Assembly: GCF_020217465.1 (NCBI RefSeq)
Contig: NZ_CP084115.1
Location: 3,224,001-3,288,000 of the forward strand
DNA length: 64,000 nt
Source of the DNA: Cobetia amphilecti
GTDB lineage: Bacteria > Pseudomonadota > Gammaproteobacteria > Pseudomonadales > Halomonadaceae
Direction: 5' to 3'
Part shown: positions 30,903-39,147 of the stretch, piece after piece
How the letters are laid out: the number at the start of each line of letters is the position of its first letter
How positions within the stretch are numbered: position 1 is the stretch's first letter
Translations under genes and position numbers: made by a program
Notes under the pieces: model-generated
What the model was told of the DNA's origin: nothing
What the model saw: the letters and a program-made list of their open reading frames with translations, nothing else
Databases searched by the model: none

Positions 30903-31406
30903 ATGACACTCTCACTGACTCACAAACGATCGACTGGCGCACGCCGCTGGCTGCCCGTGATCGCACTCGGCGTGCTGACGCTTGGCGGCTGCGCGAACAG
31001 CGACATCTACTCCGGCAACGTCTACACCGGCGATCAGGCCAAGCGCGCACAGTCCGTCAGCTACGGCACCATCACCTCGCTGCGCCCGGTGCAGATCCAG
31101 GCACAGGATGAAGGCAGCGGCGTGCTCGGTGGCCTGGGTGGTGCGGTCGTCGGCGGCCTGCTCGGCAGCCAGATCGGCGGCGGCTCCGGTCGTGCGATCG
31201 CCACTGCCGCGGGTGCCATCGGCGGTAGCGTGGCCGGCAAGTCGATCGCTGACAATGTCGACCAGATCGACGCCTACGAGATTGAAGTCCGCCGCGATGC
31301 CGGCGACAGCCTCATCGTCGTCCAGAAAGCCGACACCGCCTTCTCGGTTGGCCAACGTGTCCGCCTGGTCGGCTACGGCGCCAACCTGAGCGTCGCGCCT
31401 TACTGA
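30903..31406 (+). CDS. Glycine-zipper outer-membrane lipoprotein (SlyB/Pcp family)
   Basis: 167 residues from the ATG at 30903 with GAGGAGA upstream. A lipoprotein signal peptide ends at LTLGGC (acylated Cys30). The mature protein has the glycine-zipper 2TM segment VLGGLGGAVVGGLLGSQIGGGSGRAIATAAGAIGGSVAG (near 77-115) and the C-terminal pattern YEIEVRRDAGDSLIVVQKADTAFSVGQRVRLVGYG found in SlyB/PcpA proteins. These sit in the outer membrane and help preserve its integrity under stress. Monocistronic by appearance, with a hairpin directly after the stop. Confidence 0.9.
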   Translation: MTLSLTHKRSTGARRWLPVIALGVLTLGGCANSDIYSGNVYTGDQAKRAQSVSYGTITSLRPVQIQAQDEGSGVLGGLGGAVVGGLLGSQIGGGSGRAIATAAGAIGGSVAGKSIADNVDQIDAYEIEVRRDAGDSLIVVQKADTAFSVGQRVRLVGYGANLSVAPY

Positions 31407-31414
31407 GTCTCTCG

Positions 31415-31452
31415 ACGGCTGGCGCTCCCTTGCCGGGACGCCAGCCGTTCTG
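31415..31452 (+). terminator. Terminator-like hairpin after the SlyB-like gene
   Basis: ACGGCTGGCG (31415-31424) pairs perfectly with CGCCAGCCGT (31439-31448) over a 14-base loop, followed by TCT. Eight bases after the stop codon. Confidence 0.7.
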
Positions 31453-31769
31453 ATTCTGCGCCTTCAGCGACGCCTGTCGCAGCCCTGCGCGGGAAACGCC
31501 GCCACGCTCTCCCCATCTCGCCTGGCTCACGCATCCCCGCCTCTCTCGCGTCTCTCGCACCTCTCGCGCTCTGCATCTCCCACACGCCCCACCCCCTCGC
31601 TTCGCTTCGCATCCCCTCCCTCGATCTCACACAGGCACGGCTCGCCGCAGTGGGCGATATGCAGACTGCCTATTGATTAACAGGCTATGAAATCGGGATT
31701 TTTTGTGCAAAGTTATACGCCTGCAGCCTAACTTGACTCTGTACACAACTACCCGTCCCAGGAGTTGCG
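31453..31769. other. Intergenic region before the LpxR-like gene
   Basis: About 315 bp. The first half is strongly pyrimidine-rich with a 9-bp repeat (31543-31569) and CGCTT steps; the second half (31670-31760) is AT-richer, with TTGATTAACAGG and TTATACGC elements, and probably carries the promoter for the gene at 31770. No gene seen. Confidence 0.45.
31543..31569. repeat. 9-bp x3 pyrimidine-rich tandem repeat
   Basis: CTCTCGCGT, CTCTCGCAC and CTCTCGCGC follow each other without spacers. The surrounding 100 bases are mostly C and T on the plus strand. Confidence 0.6.
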
Positions 31770-32933
31770 ATGCGTCCCGTCACTGCCCGTCCGCCAGGTT
31801 CTCGCCCAGGCACCCGCAAGCTGTCTTGTGTCACGTCTTCTTCAAGAAACGCTCCCCGCGCTTATCCCAGTCCAGTCAATGAGAACCCTGGCGGTACCGC
31901 CGCCTCAAGCCATGCCCCGCAGATGGCGCCGGCCTTCTCGACCCGGCGCCTGGGCATGGCATTGATCATGCTGGGCGCGGTGGCATTGGCTCCCATGGTG
32001 GAGGCCGCCGAGGACGAGGGTGGCGTGCTGTCATTGAAGGTCGAGAACGACATTCTCACCTCCGGCGATGATGGCCATTACACCAACGGCTTTGCGCTGA
32101 GCTACACCTTCAAGACACCAGAGCAGCACTGGTCACGCTCATTCGCGGACTGGGTGCCCGGCTTCAGCGCGGCGCGATTGGACGCCACGGCCTACCGCTT
32201 CGGACAGCAGATCTATACCCCCAATGACATCAAGCGAGAGCAACCGGATCAGGATGACCGCCCCTACGCGGGCTACCTGTTCGGTGGCGTCTCGCTGTTC
32301 GCCGGTGAAGAGGGAGATGACTGGCGACGGGTGGACACCTTCAATCTGGATCTCGGCATCGTCGGCCCGGCCTCGGGCGCCAAGGATGCTCAGAAGGCGG
32401 TACACAAGCTGACCGGCAGTGATGAGCCGGAGGGTTGGGATCACCAGCTGCACAACGAGCCGGTGATCAGCACCGGCTGGCAGACGCAGCTATGGCTGCC
32501 GGCCAGGGCCGCAGGGCTGGAGGTGGAGTACGGCCCCTCGGCTTCCGTGGCGCTGGGCAATCTCTACACCTATGCGGGCGTCGGTGGCGGGGTACGCATC
32601 GGCCAGGGGCTGACCCGCAGCTACGGGATACCGACAGTGGCGCCGGCCCAGGGCGGCCGTCAGTACTTCCATCCCGACGGTGATTTCGCCTGGTACCTGT
32701 TCGCCAATATCGAGGGCCGCGCGATGGCCTACAACATGCTGCTGGATGGCAATGGCTTCGAGGACAGCGCCTCGGTAGACCGTCGCCCACTGGTCGGCGA
32801 CCTGCAACTGGGCTTCGCACTCAGCTGGCAACGCTGGCAGCTGGCGTTCGTCAACGTGTGGCGCACTCACGAATTCGAGACGCAGCAGGAGAGCGATCAA
32901 TTCGGCTCGCTGACGCTCTCGACCTGGCTATGA
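31770..32933 (+). CDS. Lipid A deacylase LpxR family (DUF2219) outer-membrane protein
   Basis: 387 residues from the ATG at 31770, which has AGGAG seven bases upstream. The mature part fits the LpxR barrel: LSLKVENDILTSGDDGHYTNGFALSYTF (Asn-Asp near the active site), RPYAGYLFGG, and the conserved DHQLHNEPVI block. LpxR removes the 3'-acyloxyacyl group of lipid A in the outer membrane; many DUF2219 members are untested. The signal peptide is unusual: about 55 polar residues precede the hydrophobic segment LGMALIMLGAVALAPMVEA. Either the n-region is very long or translation starts at a later codon. Isolated gene, followed by a bidirectional terminator. Confidence 0.85.
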   Translation: MRPVTARPPGSRPGTRKLSCVTSSSRNAPRAYPSPVNENPGGTAASSHAPQMAPAFSTRRLGMALIMLGAVALAPMVEAAEDEGGVLSLKVENDILTSGDDGHYTNGFALSYTFKTPEQHWSRSFADWVPGFSAARLDATAYRFGQQIYTPNDIKREQPDQDDRPYAGYLFGGVSLFAGEEGDDWRRVDTFNLDLGIVGPASGAKDAQKAVHKLTGSDEPEGWDHQLHNEPVISTGWQTQLWLPARAAGLEVEYGPSASVALGNLYTYAGVGGGVRIGQGLTRSYGIPTVAPAQGGRQYFHPDGDFAWYLFANIEGRAMAYNMLLDGNGFEDSASVDRRPLVGDLQLGFALSWQRWQLAFVNVWRTHEFETQQESDQFGSLTLSTWL

Positions 32934-33013
32934 CTCGGCGCTGAGCTGCAGGCGGCACTGACAAGACGCGATGGATGAGCAGAGCCTGATGAGAAGTGTC
33001 TGATGAGCAGAAA

Positions 33014-33046
33014 CAGAAAGGCCGGGCAGATAGCCCGGCCTTTCTG
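33014..33046. terminator. Bidirectional intrinsic terminator
   Basis: A 14-bp perfect stem (33014-33027 with 33033-33046), loop AGATA, with A and T runs at its ends, between the convergent LpxR-like and small membrane protein genes. Confidence 0.85.
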
Positions 33047-33091
33047 TCTGCGGGAAACGTCATGCTTCCCGGAAGGTTGCTGCTGGTGAGA

Positions 33092-33376
33092 TCAGTGCAT
33101 CTTGACCTTGCTCATGCCCCAGCAGATCAGCTTGCCGCCGATCAGAACGATCAGCGCCAGCACGATCAATGCCATCAGCATGGAGACGGGATTGACGATG
33201 AAGGTCGCACCCAGAATACCCAGGGCCACGCCCCAGACGTAGCGGTCACCGCTATCGATGCTCAGAGCCTCCGGCAGGACACGCTTGACGGTGGCACCCA
33301 GCGAGCCTTCCCAGCGGTTCAAGCACAGCATGAAGATCGCAGCGAAGCTCACCAGCCAGATCAATGTCACGGTCAT
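33092..33376 (-). CDS. Small inner-membrane protein, function unknown
   Basis: 94 residues from the ATG at 33376, preceded by AGGAGAG. Three hydrophobic segments are visible: residues 2-20 (TLIWLVSFAAIFMLCL), about 47-64 (VWGVALGILGATFIVNP) and 67-85 (LMALIVLALIVLIGGKLI), with a charged loop between the first two (RWEGSLGATVKRVLP). No known motif. Well-formed start and own terminator make it a believable gene; function unknown. Confidence 0.75.
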   Translation of the reverse strand: MTVTLIWLVSFAAIFMLCLNRWEGSLGATVKRVLPEALSIDSGDRYVWGVALGILGATFIVNPVSMLMALIVLALIVLIGGKLICWGMSKVKMH

Positions 33377-33869
33377 CGAAATTCTCTCCTGAAAAATAGG
33401 GTCGCATGGCGCCTGAGTTGTCATTTCCCGTCAGGCGACGGGACAGAGTGTGCAGAGCGAGGCCACCTCGGGCCGCGCGTCAGAATCCGCAATATCCGAG
33501 TAGGCAGAGTAACCAGACCCTGTGGCCCTCGCAAGCCATCGCCCCAACCTTGTCTGGCCGCCAGCAGCAAGGCCGCTGTGCGCTGACAGGGCAACCCCGC
33601 CAGACACCTGATAATCCAACCGTTTTGCCCCTTTGTTCACCGATGGCGTCGGGGGTGAGAAAAAACCCTGCCTCAGGGTTGAAATGCACGCCTGCGAGCG
33701 TCACCTATACTTTCAAGACAAGGTAACGTGCGCTGGATTGCCTCTCTGGCAATGTCATCAGCGGGCCAGGAGCCACGTGATACGCGGCTTTTTTCCAGTT
33801 TCCCCCCTGACAGTCACCTCAGGGGCACGTTACCATTGACGTTCATATACCTATCGAAAGGCTCTCATC
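33377..33869. other. Divergent intergenic region before the FKBP gene
   Basis: About 490 bp without a supported gene; small open frames lack ribosome-binding sites. TATACT near 33710 could be a -10 for slyD. An imperfect hairpin GCCACG/CGCGGC followed by six T (33774-33799) resembles an intrinsic terminator or attenuator in the slyD leader. Confidence 0.45.
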
Positions 33870-34352
33870 ATGCAAATCGCCCAGAATGCCGTCGTATCCT
33901 TCCACTACACCCTGACCAACAACGAAGGGGAAGTGCTGGATAGCTCCGAAGGTCGCGAGCCGCTGGCCTACATCCACGGCGCTGGCAACATCGTCCCGGG
34001 CCTCGAGAAGGAACTCGACGGCAAGACTTCCGGCGACGAGCTGAAAGTTGCCGTCTCTCCGGAAGAAGGTTACGGCGAAGTCCAGGAAGCCCTGGTCCAG
34101 GAAGTGCCGCGTGAAGCCTTCCAGGGTGTCGAAGACATCGAAGCTGGCATGCAGTTCCAGGCGCAGACCCAGGGCGGCCCGCTGATGGTCACCGTCACCA
34201 AGGTCGAAGGCGACACTGTCACTGTCGATGGCAACCACCCGCTGGCCGGCGAAACCCTGAACTTCGACGTGCAGATCACCAACGTGCGTGAAGCTTCTGC
34301 TGAAGAGCTGGAACACGGCCACGTTCACGGCGAAGGCGGCGTGGAGCACTAA
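33870..34352 (+). CDS. slyD: FKBP-type peptidyl-prolyl cis-trans isomerase, SlyD-like
   Basis: 160 residues. The FKBP domain with inserted IF flap is clear: VVSFHYTLTNNEGEVLDSSEGREPLAYIHGAGNIVPGLEKELDGK, then the flap, then DGNHPLAGETLNFDVQITNVREA. It catalyses prolyl isomerisation and acts as a chaperone in the cytoplasm; SlyD also supplies nickel. The C-terminal metal tail is short, with only four His (EHGHVHGEGGVEH) and no Cys, so nickel capacity is probably reduced compared with the E. coli protein (196 residues). Confidence 0.92.
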   Translation: MQIAQNAVVSFHYTLTNNEGEVLDSSEGREPLAYIHGAGNIVPGLEKELDGKTSGDELKVAVSPEEGYGEVQEALVQEVPREAFQGVEDIEAGMQFQAQTQGGPLMVTVTKVEGDTVTVDGNHPLAGETLNFDVQITNVREASAEELEHGHVHGEGGVEH

Positions 34353-34394
34353 GCTCCGCCTCTTCCCTCATCTGAGGCATCTCCCCGGATGAGC

Positions 34395-34415
34395 GCCTCC
34401 CACAGTGTGGGAGGC
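34395..34415 (+). terminator. First hairpin after slyD
   Basis: GCCTCCCACA pairs with TGTGGGAGGC around a minimal loop, nine bases upstream of a canonical terminator. It may protect the 3' end or aid termination. Confidence 0.5.
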
Positions 34416-34423
34416 CGGAACCG

Positions 34424-34461
34424 AAAGCCCCGCGACTGAGTCATCAGTCGCGGGGCTTTTT
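34424..34461 (+). terminator. Intrinsic terminator of slyD
   Basis: A 16-bp perfect stem (34424-34439 with 34444-34459), loop GTCA, extending into a T run. 70 bp after the slyD stop. Confidence 0.92.
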
Positions 34462-34554
34462 CGTGTCTGGCTCCGTGTCGGCCTGACTGGCTTGGCGCGC
34501 TTGTCAGACTGGCTCAGCCCTCTCTTCACAGCCCTGATCACTCATGATTCCGGA

Positions 34555-35253
34555 TCAGGCACCGCAGCTGGGCGGCGTGGCATCGCTGGAAAGGCTCAGG
34601 CCACGAAACAGCGCCGTGGCATCACCGCCGGCATTGTCACCGTCAGCCATCAGCGCCAGTCCGGCAATCTCGCTCGGCTTGCTGCCAAACAGTGACGCGT
34701 AATCAGCACGCAGATCACGCACCTCCGCCACCCACTGCCCCACCTTCTCATCACCGGATTCAACGGCCAGCAGCACGGCACGATCCGTGAAGGCATTGTC
34801 CCAATGGCTGCCTTTGGCTTCATTGCTGGACCAGACGTAATTGATGGCCTCGACCTGCCACGGCAGGATACCGGTCTTGTTGACCACGTAGAGACGCGCC
34901 GGATAGTCATCGCCGCCCTTGGTCTTCTCGTTCACGCTCGGGTAGATGCCATCCACCTGCCAGCACCATTTCAGATAGGGCGTCTCTTCAAGCGAGATAT
35001 CCTGCTCCAGATAGCGCGCGGACGCCTGGCCCCGAGCGCGCGCCTCGAGCGCAGGTCTGCCATCGCGCTCCACCACGCGATAGGCCGTCTGGCCTTCGAA
35101 GGTCTTCTCGCCCCAGGCAAGAATCTGCGCAGGCGAGAAACTCCTGTCAGCCGCGTGGGTCACCGAGGGCAGTAGCGCCGCCAGCAGGCCGCTGGAGGCG
35201 ACTGCCGCGAACAGGGGCAGGAATGATGGCAACTGACGGGAAGCAATCTTCAT
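34555..35253 (-). CDS. DUF3047 domain periplasmic protein
   Basis: 232 residues from the ATG at 35253 (GGAG upstream). A Sec signal peptide (LPSFLPLFAAVASSGLLAALLPSVTHA, cleaved near residue 37) is followed by the DUF3047 core: GWGEKTFEGQTAYRVV-like start, YLKWCWQVDGIYPSVNEKTKGGDDYPARLYVV, INYVWSSNEAKGSHWDNAFTDRAVLLAVESG, and VAEVRDLRADYASLFG. The family occurs in periplasm and has no established activity. It lies 83 bp downstream of the CDP-alcohol phosphotransferase on the same strand, so may belong to the ynj-like operon. Confidence 0.82.
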   Translation of the reverse strand: MKIASRQLPSFLPLFAAVASSGLLAALLPSVTHAADRSFSPAQILAWGEKTFEGQTAYRVVERDGRPALEARARGQASARYLEQDISLEETPYLKWCWQVDGIYPSVNEKTKGGDDYPARLYVVNKTGILPWQVEAINYVWSSNEAKGSHWDNAFTDRAVLLAVESGDEKVGQWVAEVRDLRADYASLFGSKPSEIAGLALMADGDNAGGDATALFRGLSLSSDATPPSCGA

Positions 35254-35335
35254 TGGCAGGACTCCGAGGCGCCTGAGCAAGGCGAGTGAGAAAGGTAACG
35301 AGCCGTATCATCAGCAAGGCCAGGTTCGCAGCGCA

Positions 35336-35998
35336 TCATCTCCGGTCAGCATTGTGCGGATCAGCGCCATGCTGCTCGCATCGATCCTGGGCTCGCAAGG
35401 TGACATACCCTCCCCATACGCGCGTCAGTGTGGTCAGGATGCATGCCGCGGCGAAGATCCATGCCAACAATGCGAAATGCTGTGGCATCAGGCAGGCCAG
35501 TACGAAGAAGGCGATGGTCTCGGTGCCCTCGGTCAGGCCATCCAGATAATAGAAGGCCTTGCGCGTGAAATTGGGCCGCTCCAGCTGATGCTTGGCCGCC
35601 ATGATGGCAAAGGCCAGAAAGCTCGAGCCCGTGCCGACGAAGGCGAACAGCAGCGCCACCGCCGCCATCGCATTGGCACCAGGGTCTGCCAGGGCGAAGC
35701 CCACCACCACGGCGGCGTAGAACAGGAAATCGAGACAGATGTCCAGAAAGCCACCGGCATCGGAGCTCAGGCCGGCATGCCGCGCCAGCGCGCCATCCAG
35801 CCCGTCCACCACCCGATTGATCAGGATCGCGACCAGCGCGAACCCGAAATGCCCATAAGCCAGCAACGGCAACGCCAGCATGCCGATGGCGAAGCCCGCG
35901 AGGGTCAGCTGATCCGGATGCAGACCGCGCGCCGCCGCACTTTTCGCAAGACGTTTCAGAGGCGGCTGTACCCAGCGTGAGGTCCACTTGTCCAGCAT
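35336..35998 (-). CDS. CDP-alcohol phosphatidyltransferase (YnjF-like)
   Basis: 220 residues with about five membrane helices. The signature D-G-x2-A-R-x8-G-x3-D-x3-D appears as DGLDGALARHAGLSSDAGGFLDICLD (near 65-90), the metal and CDP site of this family. It transfers a phospholipid head group from CDP-diacylglycerol to an unidentified alcohol in the inner membrane. It follows an ABC permease and binding protein, as ynjF follows ynjBCD in E. coli, which supports the YnjF assignment. ATG at 35998 with GGAG ten bases upstream. Confidence 0.85.
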   Translation of the reverse strand: MLDKWTSRWVQPPLKRLAKSAAARGLHPDQLTLAGFAIGMLALPLLAYGHFGFALVAILINRVVDGLDGALARHAGLSSDAGGFLDICLDFLFYAAVVVGFALADPGANAMAAVALLFAFVGTGSSFLAFAIMAAKHQLERPNFTRKAFYYLDGLTEGTETIAFFVLACLMPQHFALLAWIFAAACILTTLTRVWGGYVTLRAQDRCEQHGADPHNADRR

Positions 35999-36057
35999 GT
36001 TGCATCTACTCCCATGAAGTCGTTGAGGTCATCGTCATTCCAGCGCCTGACAGGCGC

Positions 36058-37821
36058 TCAGCCGCGCGTCGGCGAGACCGAGCGCCCGGCAGGTACCGCA
36101 CGCGCCAGCAGGTAGACCACCAGCGGCAGACAGGCCTGCAGGCAGGCGGCCACCGCGGTCAGGCGCGGGTCGGCCCCCGTCGCCAGCGCTAGGGTTTCGG
36201 TGGTCAGGGTCGGGACACGCCCGCCGCCCAGCACCACCGTCGGCACGTACTGCGCGATACTGACCGCGAAGGCCACTGCCCAGCTGATGGCCAGCGGCCT
36301 GAGCATCAGGCGCAGGCGGATACCGATCAGCACCTCGAGCCGTGAACGCCCCAGCAGGCGTGCCGCCTGCTCGAGTCGGGTATCGAAGCGTGCCCAGGGG
36401 CCGGCCAGCGTCAGCCAGGCGTAAGGCAGGGCGAACAGCAGATGGCCGATCACCACTCCCGCCCAACCGGGGCTGGCCCCCAGGCTCAACCAGCCGACCT
36501 GAAAACCGAACAGGAAGCTGGCCTGCGGCAGCAGCAATGGCAGATAGAGGCAAACCACGAAGCCGCGCAGGCGGCCACTTTCCCGTTCACGCTCGAACAC
36601 CGCCACGCTGAGGATGACGGCCAGCGTCGCCACCAGCAGTGCCAGCCACAGGCTGTTGCTGAAGGCATCCCCCAGGCCAGCGAGGGCCTGGTGCCAACTC
36701 TCCCAGCCCCAGCGAGACGGCAACAGCGCAGGGAAGAACCAGCTTCTGGCCACCGATTTAACGCCGATCACCACGAAGGCGAGCAATGAGATCAGCGTGA
36801 CCACGCCCAGCACTCCGCGCGCGACACGCCCGAACAGGGCTTCACTCGCCAGCGCCAGCCGGCTTGCACGCGCCGGGTGATGGCTCAGTGCCCAGTCGCG
36901 ATGCCAGGTGAGCAGAGCACGCCCCAGCGCCGCGCCAAGCGCCATCATCCCGATCACCAGCAGGGCCAGCATCAGGGCGCCGACACTCGCCGGCAGGCGC
37001 GCCGACGGGTCACTGTCGCGCCACAGCTCGATCAGGCGCACCGCCAGCGTCGGCGTGCGTGTCGGCCCCAGCACCTGCGCCACATCCACCACCGCCAGCG
37101 AGTAGGCCAGCACCGCGCCAATGGGCAAGGCGATCGCGCGCATCACCTGTGGCATCAGAATGCGCCAGCGCAGCTGAGGGATGCTGTAGCCGAGCGCCTG
37201 GCCTGCCTGAAGCTGCGCCGTGACCGGCAGGCGTGACAGCGCCGTCTGCGCCATCAGCATCAAGAATGGCGCCTCCTTGAGCGCCAGACCGACCGCCAGC
37301 GAGATGCCGTGGGCATCCGGCAGCGGATACTGCGGCGGTACCAGCACCTCGAAGGGCGCCAGTAGCAGGCGCATCAGCACGCCACTCGGGGCGGCCAGCC
37401 ACAGCAACCCCAGCGCCAGAGCCAGATGCGGCATCGCCAGTATCGGGGCCAGCAGGCGCTCCATGTGCTCACCGAAGCGAGTCCCGGCGGCCGCCGAGAC
37501 CCACCCCATGGTCAGCAGCACCGCCAGCAGCGTACCGCCGAGGCCACTGACCAGCGTCAGTCGAAAGCCCTCCGCCAGCCCGGGCAAGGCCCACCAGCGT
37601 TGCCAGGCGACCGCCGAGACTTGCTCGAAGCCCAGCGTCGGCCACAGCCCGAAGGCCGGCGCGACCAGTCCAGCCAGCCCCAGCGCCGTCGGGCCGAGCA
37701 GCAACAGCAAGACGCCCCAGCGCAGCACACGGGCGGGCGTCAGCGGTGCATGACCAGTGGCGGGGGCGACACGCCAGCGGTCAGCGACCCATTGCGTCAA
37801 TTGCGATAGCGTCGCGCCCAC
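36058..37821 (-). CDS. ABC transporter permease, two-domain (YnjC/FbpB-like)
   Basis: 587 residues with about 12 predicted helices in two halves, each carrying a binding-protein-dependent permease loop (for example ALKEAPFLMLMAQTAL near 187-202 and GHLLFALPYAWLTLAGPWARFDTRLEQAARLLG in the second half). This double-permease layout is that of YnjC, FbpB and ThiP. The start is a GTG at 37821 with GGAGG just upstream, overlapping the binding-protein gene by 25 bp. Substrate unknown. No ATP-binding subunit gene lies next to it; only 59 bp separate it from the CDP-alcohol transferase. Confidence 0.87.
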   Translation of the reverse strand: MGATLSQLTQWVADRWRVAPATGHAPLTPARVLRWGVLLLLLGPTALGLAGLVAPAFGLWPTLGFEQVSAVAWQRWWALPGLAEGFRLTLVSGLGGTLLAVLLTMGWVSAAAGTRFGEHMERLLAPILAMPHLALALGLLWLAAPSGVLMRLLLAPFEVLVPPQYPLPDAHGISLAVGLALKEAPFLMLMAQTALSRLPVTAQLQAGQALGYSIPQLRWRILMPQVMRAIALPIGAVLAYSLAVVDVAQVLGPTRTPTLAVRLIELWRDSDPSARLPASVGALMLALLVIGMMALGAALGRALLTWHRDWALSHHPARASRLALASEALFGRVARGVLGVVTLISLLAFVVIGVKSVARSWFFPALLPSRWGWESWHQALAGLGDAFSNSLWLALLVATLAVILSVAVFERERESGRLRGFVVCLYLPLLLPQASFLFGFQVGWLSLGASPGWAGVVIGHLLFALPYAWLTLAGPWARFDTRLEQAARLLGRSRLEVLIGIRLRLMLRPLAISWAVAFAVSIAQYVPTVVLGGGRVPTLTTETLALATGADPRLTAVAACLQACLPLVVYLLARAVPAGRSVSPTRG

Positions 37822-39080
37822 TCGGCCTCCAACGCATCGGTCCAGCTCGGGTGTGGCTCGCTGAGCGGAGTGCCCAACGCCTCGGGCGACATGCTGCCGG
37901 GCAGCTGCGGCAAGGCCTCGAAGGCGGCGCGCTCTTGCGGCGGCAGGCGGGCGACATCCAGCACCGTGTCATCGCCCCAGCGTGAGGGGTCGGCCTTGGC
38001 AGCCTGGGCCTCGGCGGACATCAACTGATTGATCCACACCAGTGCTGCGGCCTTGTGCGGTGCACTGGCCGGAATCGCCAGATAGTGCACATTGCCGAGA
38101 GTGCCGCCGTCATGGATATACGGCTCGATGGTCGGTGGCAGCCGCCCTTCCTGACGGGCGTTGGCCACTTCCTGGGGCACGAAGGTCAGCGCGATCCACA
38201 CGCTGCGCTGAGCCAGCAACTTCATCTGCTCTTCGGCACCGGCTGGCTGACGCTCGCCCTGCGCCCACATCAAAGGATGCAGCGCATCGAGATAGTCCCA
38301 CAGCGGAGCGGTCACCTCAGCGAACTGAGCATCACTCGCCACGGGGGATGCCAGCACCTCGCGCTGCTCTACTAGCATCAATTCAATCAAGGCCTGCTTG
38401 AGGAAGGTGGTGCCGTGGAAGCTGGGCGGCTGCGGATAGGTCATGCGCCCGGGATGCTCTCTGGCCACCTCCAGCAGCGCCTGCATCGAGCGCGGCGGCG
38501 ATTCCAGCAGTGCAGTGTCATACATGAAGATCAGCTGCGCACGCCCCCAGGGCGCCTCCAGACCATCGGTGGCGAGTCCGAAATCGCGCGCACCGATCTC
38601 CTCGAGCAGATAGTCGCTGTTGGGCAGATGCTCGACGAAGGGCCCCCACACCAGCTCGGCCTGCTTGAGCGCACGGAAGTTCTCGCCGTTGATCCAGATC
38701 ACATCGATGCTGCCGTCGCGGCGCCCGGCCGCCTTCTCGGCCAGCAGGGTCGAGACGCTCTCGGCGGTATCGGCGATCTTGACGTGGCGCACCTCGATGC
38801 CATGCCGCGCCGCCGCCGTCTCGGCCTGGGCGCGCAGATAGGCGTTGGTCGCCTCACTGCCGCCCCAGGCATGAAAGTCGATGCGTTGACCGCGCGCGCG
38901 CTCGGCGATCACCTGCCACTCGAGCGAGGCGAGCTCAGGGGTCGCGCGCCCGGCCTGCGCGTCTGCGGCATACGCCAGAGAAGCGGCCCAGGGACTGGTA
39001 GTGACGCCGGCCAGCAAGACCAGCGAGCCGCCCATCAGCGCCAGGGCACGACGGCGACCCGCCAGATGATTCGTCTTCAT
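37797..39080 (-). CDS. ABC transporter substrate-binding protein (YnjB-like)
   Basis: 427 residues from the ATG at 39080 behind AGGAGAAG. Twin-arginine-like start GRRRALALMGGSLVLLAG suggests export by a Tat or Sec route to the periplasm, cleaved near AYAADA. The mature protein matches YnjB: IDFHAWGGSEATNAYLRAQA, DVIWINGENFRALKQ, APWGRAQLIFMYD, WIALTFVPQEVANARQEGRLP. YnjB-type proteins form their own extracellular solute-binding group with unknown ligand. First gene of the cluster; an intrinsic terminator hairpin lies immediately before its ribosome-binding site. Confidence 0.88.
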   Translation of the reverse strand: MKTNHLAGRRRALALMGGSLVLLAGVTTSPWAASLAYAADAQAGRATPELASLEWQVIAERARGQRIDFHAWGGSEATNAYLRAQAETAAARHGIEVRHVKIADTAESVSTLLAEKAAGRRDGSIDVIWINGENFRALKQAELVWGPFVEHLPNSDYLLEEIGARDFGLATDGLEAPWGRAQLIFMYDTALLESPPRSMQALLEVAREHPGRMTYPQPPSFHGTTFLKQALIELMLVEQREVLASPVASDAQFAEVTAPLWDYLDALHPLMWAQGERQPAGAEEQMKLLAQRSVWIALTFVPQEVANARQEGRLPPTIEPYIHDGGTLGNVHYLAIPASAPHKAAALVWINQLMSAEAQAAKADPSRWGDDTVLDVARLPPQERAAFEALPQLPGSMSPEALGTPLSEPHPSWTDALEAEWARRYRN

Positions 39081-39099
39081 GAAGGGCTTCTCCTGATGG

Positions 39100-39137
39100 A
39101 AAAATGCCGCGACCCTGCACCTGCAGGCCCGCGGCAT
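39100..39137 (-). terminator. Intrinsic terminator between the FAD oxidoreductase and ynjB-like gene
   Basis: Outer arms 39104-39111 and 39130-39137 (8 bp, ATGCCGCG type), a small internal loop, and an inner stem CCTGCA/TGCAGG give a long hairpin. On the minus strand it is followed by five T (39104-39100). The ynjB ribosome-binding site AGGAG starts only six bases later (39094), so no promoter can fit between. Confidence 0.85.
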
Positions 39138-39147
39138 GATTCAGCGA

